Source: Clostridia bacterium
GTDB taxonomy: Bacteria; Bacillota_A; Clostridia; UBA1212; UBA1255
Length of the DNA stretch: 30,365 nucleotides
Assembly: GCA_017522515.1 (NCBI GenBank)
Contig: JAFWZH010000291.1
Coordinates: 1 to 30,365 of the forward strand
Direction of reading: 5' to 3'
Shown: one piece after another, positions 24,738-30,365 of the stretch
Layout: the number at the start of each line of letters is the position of its first letter
Position numbering within the stretch: the stretch's first letter is position 1
Position numbers and translations under genes: made by a program
Notes under the pieces: model-generated
Database searches by the model: none
Told to the model about the DNA's origin: nothing
The model's input: the letters and a program-made list of their open reading frames with translations, nothing else

Positions 24738-26138
24738 GTGAAATATATAGCTCCATTATTGCTTATATTGGGTTTTGCAGTTTTTGCTCGATTGTTTGAT
24801 TTTTTTAAAACTTTTTTCTTTGGAGATAAAGTCAAAAGAAATATCATCAATCCGAAGGACATAGATCTTACACAATTTGACAAAGATTTATTTTATGAAA
24901 AGATGAAACCTTATTTTGAACAAAATATTGTTAGAGAAATATATAAAACAGACACATTTATCATCATGAATGTTGGCGAGATATTTTACGTTGGGTTACC
25001 ATATTTTATCTTAGAAAACGAAGTTCCTTTTGGTGTTCGACTTGGAACTGAAGTTATAGAAAAATGTATTAATGACCATACACATTTTTTCTCAATTATA
25101 TCCATCGCTGTGGAGAATTACAGCGAATATGAAAATTACTTTGTGACTTTCGGATTTGATCAACTGCAAGATTGGCTCTGTTTTATAGAAAAACACAAAC
25201 AGGATAAAAACTCTGTTATTGATTGTGGTTTTGAGAAATGTTTGCAAAATGACAGTATGTCTGCTGATTGTAAAACAAAAAATATCATTACATATTCAAA
25301 AAAAATCAATTATTCAAAAAGAAGAAATATACTCTATGTTGCGACGTTAAGTGTTTTATTAATAATAAATTTTGTCTCTTTAAATTATTTCATTAATGGT
25401 CTTTTCATTAAGAATGTATCTGAAATAACATATTCAACAGTAGAAGAAGGGGAAAAATATTTTATTGATCAATTTGTTTTGCTTGAAGTACAAAATTGCA
25501 ACAATGATAATAATTATGATTATAATTACGACTTCGACTATGACTATGGATACAACTTCGATATAGATAAATATTTTAACTATGACTATGACTATGGATA
25601 CAACTTCGATATAGATAAATATTTTAACTATGACTATGATTTGGATTTTAATCTTAACGATCATTTATACCATGGCAATGCTTTTGGCTGTAATATTAAC
25701 CTTGATTATAACTATGATTATTACGATTATAGAGAATGGCGTGAGTATTATGGATGCTATAAAGATAATGAAGGTAAATATATATATGCAGTAATACGCA
25801 CTAGTGGTTACAGTGAATTTGATGAAAAATACGATAAATATATAGATAAAGAATTTAATATAGGGGAAGTACTTTTGTCAGGTTGTTTTTGTGCGGATTA
25901 TCGAACAGGTTTATGCTACACTCTTAAAAGTGCATATGAAAAGTATAAAGACGATATGCCTGGTGAAATCTCAATTTGGGGTTTTACTTATGATGGTTTT
26001 GAAACAAAAGCACAATATCGAGATGCGAGACTATCTGAGAATATTAATTGGATTTTCTTTTTTGTTTCAGGAAGTTTATTTTGTATAATAACGTTGCCGA
26101 TTGTTGTTGTAAAAAGGAAAAAGTTAAGGAATAAATGA
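24738..26138 (+). CDS. Membrane protein with Tyr/Asp-rich extracytoplasmic region
   Basis: A 466-residue protein not assigned to a known family. Membrane helices lie near 3-22, 197-220 and 437-458, the last followed by a basic tail KRKKLRNK. The 30-190 region is probably cytoplasmic, mixed alpha/beta, with no motif I know. Residues about 250-335 are extraordinarily rich in Tyr, Asp, Asn and Phe and contain a perfect 16-residue duplication (267-298). The start is taken as GTG 24738 because AGGTGATT lies about 5 nt upstream; GTG 24729 is in frame without an RBS. The gene is more A/T-rich than the type VII block and lies 26 nt before the next gene, so the two form a unit. A link to the type VII system is not shown. 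Confidence 0.75.
   Translation: MKYIAPLLLILGFAVFARLFDFFKTFFFGDKVKRNIINPKDIDLTQFDKDLFYEKMKPYFEQNIVREIYKTDTFIIMNVGEIFYVGLPYFILENEVPFGVRLGTEVIEKCINDHTHFFSIISIAVENYSEYENYFVTFGFDQLQDWLCFIEKHKQDKNSVIDCGFEKCLQNDSMSADCKTKNIITYSKKINYSKRRNILYVATLSVLLIINFVSLNYFINGLFIKNVSEITYSTVEEGEKYFIDQFVLLEVQNCNNDNNYDYNYDFDYDYGYNFDIDKYFNYDYDYGYNFDIDKYFNYDYDLDFNLNDHLYHGNAFGCNINLDYNYDYYDYREWREYYGCYKDNEGKYIYAVIRTSGYSEFDEKYDKYIDKEFNIGEVLLSGCFCADYRTGLCYTLKSAYEKYKDDMPGEISIWGFTYDGFETKAQYRDARLSENINWIFFFVSGSLFCIITLPIVVVKRKKLRNK
25536..25631 (+). repeat. Perfect 48-bp tandem duplication within the Tyr/Asp-rich gene
   Basis: Two adjacent identical 48-nt units (25536-25583 and 25584-25631), with 8 more matching bases after the second. 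The unit begins GACTATGACTATGGATACAA and encodes DYDYGYNFDIDKYFNY. The length is a multiple of three and the identity is complete, which points to a recent slippage-type duplication that keeps the frame. Confidence 0.92.
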
Positions 26139-26164
26139 TTTTTTAGAAATTTAGGAGATAAAAA

Positions 26165-26998
26165 ATGGACTCTACATACAACATAAAAATCATATCAGAA
26201 AACGATAGTATATCAATTATTAACAGCGTATCAAAAACTTTTCGCGTCATCTGCAATAATGAAGAATATATATACTCTGCAGAAGATATTACTGCGGTAC
26301 TTATTAAGACAATGGATACGGGACCAATTGTCGAGGATATGTATGCAGAAGTTTACATATACGATACAATATATATAATTATCTCTGAATCGCGGTTGTT
26401 CAAAACTTTGATTTTAGATACAATTGGTTCACTTGTATCTCTAAATTTAAAATTATTTATCGAAGCATCAACATATCACTTTAATAAAACTTTTGTATTA
26501 TATCAAATAGATGATGTTGATATAGAATATGAAGATAGTGATGATAAAAAAATTGCTGTTTTGGAAGCATCAATAAAACTGATTCAAACAGGTGATTGTT
26601 CGGCTGAGTTGTGTGGTTTTGTATTTGCTGTAATGTCTTTTTGCCCTATGTATTTGCTGTATAGCAAAGGAAAATTTGGTGACGAGTTGGTCAATATTTC
26701 TGCAATAAATAAAAATTTGATTCCGATATACACAACACTTGATAGATGTCCGAACGAAGAATTATTTGAGAGGAGAAGGCATAATTCTAATAGTTATGTT
26801 AAATTGTTGATTAGCGGAAATAACGATGCAGTTGTTAATTTTAACTCTGATTGTCCAGTAAAGATAAGTTTACAACAATTGCAAAATATTCTTTTGCCGT
26901 TGGTGCTTCTTAGAGAAGAAACAGAAAACAAACGACTAGTTGACTCAAAACAGAGAAAGAAAAAGGAATTGTTAAAGAAATTATTTAGAAGAAAATAA
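26165..26998 (+). CDS. Hypothetical protein with weak SseB-like C-terminal region
   Basis: A 277-residue soluble protein. The N-terminal 120 residues (with YIYSAEDITAVLIKTMDTG and AEVYIYDTIYIIISES) match nothing I recognise. From about residue 155 the pattern MYLLYSKGKF, NLIPIYTTLDRCPNEELFER, KLLISGNNDAVVNFNSDCPV and SLQQLQNILLP resembles the SseB N-terminal-type domain (a short strand, PVFTS-like strand, a central helix, then a VVNPxSD-like turn). That fold appears in some secretion and immunity-type proteins. The C-terminus is very basic (KQRKKKELLKKLFRRK). RBS AGGAG lies 9 nt upstream. It is coupled with the membrane protein before it. The SseB link is tentative. Confidence 0.72.
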   Translation: MDSTYNIKIISENDSISIINSVSKTFRVICNNEEYIYSAEDITAVLIKTMDTGPIVEDMYAEVYIYDTIYIIISESRLFKTLILDTIGSLVSLNLKLFIEASTYHFNKTFVLYQIDDVDIEYEDSDDKKIAVLEASIKLIQTGDCSAELCGFVFAVMSFCPMYLLYSKGKFGDELVNISAINKNLIPIYTTLDRCPNEELFERRRHNSNSYVKLLISGNNDAVVNFNSDCPVKISLQQLQNILLPLVLLREETENKRLVDSKQRKKKELLKKLFRRK

Positions 26999-27148
26999 AA
27001 AAATCTATTTTGCGTTTATAAATAATTAGGTTGCTTGATTTTTGGGTTTGTAAAAACTCTTTGCTGGGGACTGTGAGAATTCTTCTGTAAATTGTCTTCT
27101 GTGAAATATTTTTCAAGGTAAGGAGAGAAAATTTATCCGTTTTTTTGT

Positions 27149-27177
27149 CGCATCCCCAAATGTGCATTTTTATCTTA
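27149..27177 (-). repeat. Right copy of the long inverted repeat
   Basis: CGCATCCCCAAATGTGCAT (27149-27167), then a single mismatch, then TTTATCTT. This is the inverted partner of 23001-23029. It overlaps the end of the degraded IS3 OrfA reading. The 27000-27148 stretch between the SseB-like gene and this repeat shows no gene and no terminator that I can support. Confidence 0.7.
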
Positions 27178-27660
27178 TAATTTATAATATTCATTTTCTG
27201 TTCGTAATCTGATTAGTTCTTCGTATTCGCTTTCGTTCAGTTCTTTGGGGTTGTCATAATTCAATTTTTTCATATCTCAATTCTTGAGTGGTATTCCTTT
27301 CTTTTGTAATACAAGACCATTATAGCCCATTGTTTTGTATTTGTGAACTCACTGATAAAGCATCCCACTATTTATACCTACAGATATTGCTACTGATTGA
27401 ATGGATTCAATTGTTAACACACGTGAAAACAATTTATATCGTTCTTCTAGGGTCCAGCACTTATTTTGATTTTTGTGTCTAAGAGCATCAGATCCACATG
27501 CATCTTCAATTCGTACCCATGTCCTTATAGTTTCATGAAACTTGTCAGTAGAAATACCTTCAGGAGTATCAGCCCACAAACCTTTTCTATATAGCTTAAC
27601 ACAAGTTCTTTTAAATTCGTAACTGTAACGAATAAAAAAAAACTCTTTAATGGATTTACT
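27175..27660 (-). pseudogene. IS3-family transposase OrfA, degraded
   Basis: Read on the minus strand: SKSIKEFFFIRYSYEFKRTC, KLYRKGLWADTPEGIS, IRTWVRIEDACGSDALRHKN, WTLEERYKLFSRVL and ESIQSVAISVGINSGMLYQ, the HTH region of an IS3 OrfA. A TGA at 27349-27351 stands where relatives have Trp (LYQW). Another in-frame stop follows after GIPLKN, and a third ends the helical tail ELIRLRTENEYYKL. No good start codon precedes SKSIKE. OrfB is absent here, although a minus-strand OrfB tail lies at 23044-23205, so both could derive from one element now split by about 4 kb. Confidence 0.8.
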
Positions 27661-27719
27661 TTGTCCAGTAAAGAGGGTACATATCACAACTAGGCTGTTT
27701 TTTATAGCCCTTTTTTTCA

Positions 27720-29243
27720 TCACTTCACTTGGAAGAAATCGTAAATGTATGTGCCACTTTCTTTATAAACTCTTGCAGCAATATAGCATACCTTATGACC
27801 GTCCAAAACCACAGAATAATTATTATAGCCGGATAACAGCAGCTCATCGGTCATCGTGTTAATCAGTGTCTTGGTACCGTCAGCATTGGTAATTTCTGCC
27901 ACACCATTGTTAATAACCATGCCATCCACAAACTTCTTCTGCTTCACAGAATAGTAGCGATTGATGTCGCACTCCTTCTGTGTGATAACAAAATCCATAC
28001 TGCTAAAGCTATCATCTGTCTGGCAGACATAGGTAACATTATGGTCACTATCAATCATATATAGGTTCTTTTTTCCGCTTTCTAAATATTCATGCGCAAT
28101 CCAATAACCATCGTAATAATACAGCATAGAAAAGTCAATGTCCGACACTAAATTGCCTTCCAAATCGCTGAGTCCAAGGCTAGTTCTAAGCAAACCGCCT
28201 TCCCATACAGAATTAATCTTTCTGTCAGTATATGTGAGGAGAACATTGCCGGATTCATCGGCCACCGCATAATAGTCGACGTTATCTTTATAGTTGTGCA
28301 TAATGTAATATCCGTTCTCCCATCTTGAAGGAGTCAAACTACCCTTTTTGACATGAAAACGAATATTCATCGACGAATCGTACACCGTGTTGTCGCTATC
28401 GAGATCCTGTGTAGCACAATAGGAACCGTCTGCAAACAGACGACACCCTTTGGGCAACGGCTGACCAGCGGCATTTCTGCTCACCTCCTTACCGTTTTCT
28501 TTGTAAGTAAGCACATCGCCATTGAGGTAAACCATCTGAGAAGAAGTGTCCTTCACGTTAGGTACAAGACGCCCCTCCTGAATATCGTACACTTCCCAAT
28601 ATCCGGTGTACAGAATATCTCCATCCTGCGCGGTCAGGGCGAACATGCTACTACTCAAACGAAGCAGATAGTCACTGGAATCTCCGGTGATGGCGGTGAC
28701 GGTAAACACCTGGTAGAAACGCTGGTTAATACTTTTTATCAGCGCATACTCGGCGGGGATCAGTACCTTACCGGAAGCAGTCACCACGCCTGAGCTATTG
28801 ATGGAATCGAAATTGTTAGGATTCTCATAAGTACTGGTCTGAACCGAAAAATACTGCTGAGAAATGATTTCTGCATCGTAGTAAATCGCGCCGGAATCGT
28901 AGGTTCCGTCCATATTTTTGATTCCGTACATTCTATTGTCACCGCAATAGGAAACCGCATTCGCACCTGAGGAGTATATTATTTCCTCCTGAGAACCTAT
29001 ATAGGCAACGCCAGTGCCGACCGTGCCAAATGGCTTGTCCTCTGTCGAATTGGACTCGTTGTTTCCTACATTGTCAGAGGGCTCAGTAGAGGAGGCGTCG
29101 GTGGAGTCGGAGTCGTTATTGATATTGCTGCTTATAGAATCGGTATCGTCATTTATCTTGTCAGAATTGCTCTGACCGCAGGAACACAGCATGGCCGTCA
29201 ACAACAGCACGACGCACAACAATGCTAACATCTTCTTGATCAT
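27720..29243 (-). CDS. Lipoprotein with repeat-like beta-rich ectodomain
   Basis: A 507-residue precursor. The signal peptide KKMLALLCVVLLLTAM ends in the lipobox LCSC with C22 lipidated. A disordered Ser/Asp/Asn linker to about 75 follows (SISSNINNDSDSTDASSTEP). The remaining 430 residues are a series of short strands with alternating aromatic and Gly-Asp/Asn turns (YWEVYDIQEGRLVP, YYIMHNYKDNVDYYAVADES, YYYDGYWIAHEYLESG), suggesting a WG-repeat or beta-propeller-like ectodomain. RBS AGGAAG lies about 9 nt upstream, and a promoter is visible at 29276-29304. It is a stand-alone gene transcribed toward the IS3 remnant. It has somewhat higher GC than its surroundings. Function unknown; an extracellular binding protein is likely. 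Confidence 0.85.
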   Translation of the reverse strand: MIKKMLALLCVVLLLTAMLCSCGQSNSDKINDDTDSISSNINNDSDSTDASSTEPSDNVGNNESNSTEDKPFGTVGTGVAYIGSQEEIIYSSGANAVSYCGDNRMYGIKNMDGTYDSGAIYYDAEIISQQYFSVQTSTYENPNNFDSINSSGVVTASGKVLIPAEYALIKSINQRFYQVFTVTAITGDSSDYLLRLSSSMFALTAQDGDILYTGYWEVYDIQEGRLVPNVKDTSSQMVYLNGDVLTYKENGKEVSRNAAGQPLPKGCRLFADGSYCATQDLDSDNTVYDSSMNIRFHVKKGSLTPSRWENGYYIMHNYKDNVDYYAVADESGNVLLTYTDRKINSVWEGGLLRTSLGLSDLEGNLVSDIDFSMLYYYDGYWIAHEYLESGKKNLYMIDSDHNVTYVCQTDDSFSSMDFVITQKECDINRYYSVKQKKFVDGMVINNGVAEITNADGTKTLINTMTDELLLSGYNNYSVVLDGHKVCYIAARVYKESGTYIYDFFQVK

Positions 29244-29275
29244 TTATGTTCTTCCTTTCTGTTAAGATTTTAATC

Positions 29276-29304
29276 AATGTACCACACGCTTAAAAGATTG
29301 TCAA
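29276..29304 (-). promoter_or_regulatory. Promoter of the minus-strand lipoprotein gene
   Basis: On the minus strand, TTGACA (29299-29304) is followed after exactly 17 nt by TACATT (29276-29281), with a leader of about 30 nt to the start codon at 29243. The -35 is perfect and the -10 matches 4 of 6. A second TTGACA-like site lies about 25 nt further upstream on the same strand. Confidence 0.55.
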
Positions 29305-29501
29305 CATTGGGCGTTCTTTGAGATAGTGTCAAGTTATTCTTGGGATTTTGAAAATTTTTCACACATCCTACTTTTAGATGAAAACTCCCATTTGTGATTT
29401 AATTTGCTGCTTTTGTTGTTCGTATGCTTGTTCCTGTTACTTTTTCTCTTTGCATGCTTTCTTTTGCTAATATGCTCCAAACGTATTTGCTGTCAAATAT
29501 T

Positions 29502-29768
29502 CTAGCTGTTCTCTATTGGGCATATTCTTGATATATTTTTACTTCTGTTGGCAGAATGGGAAAATTTTCCCAAGTCAGCCTTTTTATCTATTTGGATTTC
29601 TTCGTTGCGACTTTTTAATACACCTGCCGCTGTTACGATGCCTCTGTTTTTTTCATAATTCTTAAGTTCTTCCAACATTCGTATCTTTATATCAAGCAAT
29701 CCTTCTTTGTTGCCGCTTTCGATCCAAAATCCTTTTGTTAATATTTTGTCAACAATTAACTTTTTCAC
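29502..29768 (-). CDS. Small hypothetical ORF, possibly frameshifted
   Basis: An 88-residue minus-strand frame from GTG 29768, chosen because AAGGTG lies 5 nt upstream inside the repeated leader (29761-29790). It is charged and helical (KEGLLDIKIRMLEELKNYEK), with a basic tail. The frame stops at 29502. A neighbouring minus-strand frame from 29510 down to 29399 reads coherently (FDSKYVWSILAKESMQREKV), so one gene may have been split by a one-base shift. I do not recognise either part. The rest of 29305-29501 shows nothing else. Confidence 0.3.
   Translation of the reverse strand: MKKLIVDKILTKGFWIESGNKEGLLDIKIRMLEELKNYEKNRGIVTAAGVLKSRNEEIQIDKKADLGKFSHSANRSKNISRICPIENS
29557..29572. repeat. 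Perfect 16-bp palindrome
   Basis: TGGGAAAATTTTCCCA is a fully self-complementary 16-mer. It lies inside the weak minus-strand ORF at 29502-29768. It could be a binding site for a dimeric regulator or simply chance in A/T-rich DNA. Confidence 0.5.
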
Positions 29769-29790
29769 AAAAACACCTTGGATTTTACCC
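29761..29790 (-). repeat. Duplicated leader, copy 1
   Basis: The 30-nt segment beginning TTTTTCACAAAAACACCTTG is identical to 30106-30135. Looser similarity (CATATA, GTG, AA, CA in register) continues for about 25 nt on the right. On the minus strand it supplies an AAGGTG ribosome-binding site and a GTG start followed by Lys-Lys. Confidence 0.75.
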
Positions 29791-29984
29791 TTTCGAAAAA
29801 ACATATATGTGTAAGCACTTACGAAAGGAGTAAAAATAATGCGCACAGAAAAATCGGCGAAATACGCGCCAAACGCCCTTCTTTGGGCGATTCAATTAAA
29901 CAATCGAATACACACTGCATTTGCTGGGAGCGAGCCTGTTCCGCCCTAAAGCGTCCGCTATTGGAAATATTGTCATTAGCGTCA

Positions 29985-30113
29985 TTAATGTGCACTTTCC
30001 GCACAATATAAAACATACCGCTTTTTATTTACTTCAATACTTGCCTGCGTTAAGGCAAAATTTAAACTAATCCTAAAACAACATCTGTTTGAAAAAATAT
30101 TTTTCTTTTTCAC
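29985..30113 (-). CDS. Very small hypothetical ORF (42 codons) behind duplicated leader
   Basis: Minus-strand frame from GTG 30113 to TAA 29985, with the same AAGGTG-5 nt-GTG arrangement as the ORF at 29502-29768. The predicted peptide is basic and Cys-containing (KKKNIFSNRCCFRISLNF, later KKRYVLYCAESAH). No homology is recognised. It is listed because the start signal is duplicated. It may well be a non-coding remnant. Confidence 0.22.
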   Translation of the reverse strand: MKKKNIFSNRCCFRISLNFALTQASIEVNKKRYVLYCAESAH

Positions 30114-30135
30114 AAAAACACCTTGGATTTTACCC
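30106..30135 (-). repeat. Duplicated leader, copy 2
   Basis: Exact 30-nt copy of 29761-29790, at a distance of 345 nt and in the same orientation. The 30136-30279 stretch to its right is very A/T-rich and holds no other feature I can support. Confidence 0.75.
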
Positions 30136-30279
30136 CTCTAAAAATACATATAAGTGAAAACAATTTTAAAAGAAAAAATTTTTTCTCTTTTTAGGTTGTG
30201 AAAATCAAAAAAAGTTACAAATAAGGAATGAGAGGAAAAATAAATCTTCTCACGCACCTAGAAAACTAAATATGTGAGG

Positions 30280-30365
30280 ATGCCGAGTCATAAACTTACC
30301 GGACCGAAAGGAAAAGCCAACTCGAAAGAGCGCCACGACCTCTATGAAAGAGCGAGCGATAAATC
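30280..30365 (+). CDS. Start of an ORF running off the right edge (partial)
   Basis: From ATG 30280 the frame stays open to the window end (28 codons): MPSHKLTGPKGKANSKERHD followed by LYERASDK. GTG 30274 is in frame two codons earlier. The nearest purine run (GTGAGG) touches the ATG, too close for a good RBS, and an upstream in-frame stop lies at 30259. The basic, polar N-terminus is uninformative. It is reported only because base composition changes sharply toward coding-like DNA here. Confidence 0.35.
   Translation, partial: MPSHKLTGPKGKANSKERHDLYERASDK

Noticed and set aside
24705..24739. TTGACA at 24705 as the -35 of a promoter for the membrane protein gene
   Set aside because: No acceptable -10 occurs 16-18 nt downstream. 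The nearest TATAGT is 23 nt away and overlaps the start codon.
25536..25631. Repeat considered as a CRISPR or intergenic satellite
   Set aside because: There are only two directly adjacent units without spacers, inside an open reading frame and in phase with the codons.
25434..25664. 76-codon Ile/Val-rich minus-strand frame that looks like membrane helices
   Set aside because: It is the mirror of the Tyr/Asp-rich repeat: antisense of Asp-Tyr codons reads as Ile/Val.
27692..27718. GGCT/AGCC hairpin followed by seven T on the plus strand, terminator-like
   Set aside because: The stem is only 4-5 bp, and it lies about 700 bp after the nearest plus-strand gene. It has no U-tract on the strand of the lipoprotein gene it borders.
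28353..28793. 146-codon plus-strand frame inside the minus-strand lipoprotein
   Set aside because: The lipoprotein has a signal peptide, RBS and promoter. The opposite frame is a His/Thr-rich shadow.

Overview
The window looks like a low-GC Firmicutes chromosome, most likely a gut member of the Clostridia (Lachnospiraceae or Oscillospiraceae type). The grounds are A/T-rich DNA with strong purine ribosome-binding sites, a Firmicutes-style FHA-EssC type VII ATPase, zinc-ribbon Ser/Thr kinases with PASTA domains, and scars of IS110, IS3, IS21 and a group II intron. No 16S or other species marker is present, so this is inference.

Region 1 (1-157) is the 3' end of a group II intron: the last 29 codons of its reverse transcriptase, a 34-nt domain V and a domain VI hairpin with a bulged A. 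It marks the left edge of the main locus.

Region 2 (236-22682) is one co-directional block of 19 genes: an Xre-type regulator, the FHA/FtsK ATPase EssC, a YukD/EsaB ubiquitin-like protein, two WXG100 proteins, an SLH-like/BIG2 lipoprotein, a hypothetical protein, a DUF6382-like/zinc-ribbon/FHA protein, a small membrane zinc-ribbon protein, a lipoprotein, a lipase-like putative effector, an Ala/Glu/Lys coiled-coil protein, two more WXG100 proteins, two PP2C phosphatases, a zinc-ribbon/FHA protein, and two transmembrane Ser/Thr kinases. One kinase carries an extracytoplasmic solute-binding-protein-like domain. The other carries four PASTA domains, four InlB-type B-repeats and a C-terminal beta-rich region. 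Short spacings and overlaps suggest one or a few transcripts, probably started at the promoter near 236-264. No recognisable EsaA, EssA or EssB is present. The likely picture is a type VII secretion machine controlled by reversible phosphorylation read by FHA domains, with an embedded lipoprotein-lipase-helical-partner-WXG100 module resembling toxin, immunity and targeting genes.

Region 3 (22683-27720) is a graveyard of mobile elements: an IstB fragment, an IS3 OrfB tail, a broken IS110 transposase with a strongly structured non-coding 3' region that may be its bridge RNA, and an IS3 OrfA pseudogene. Inside it sit two intact, unusually A/T-rich genes: a membrane protein with a Tyr/Asp-rich stretch containing a perfect 48-bp tandem duplication, and a protein with a weak SseB-like C-terminus.

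Region 4 (27720-30365) holds one minus-strand lipoprotein with its own promoter, then about 1.1 kb of weakly coding DNA. That stretch has a 30-bp exact direct repeat acting as the leader of two small minus-strand ORFs, a 16-bp perfect palindrome, and an ORF that runs off the right edge.
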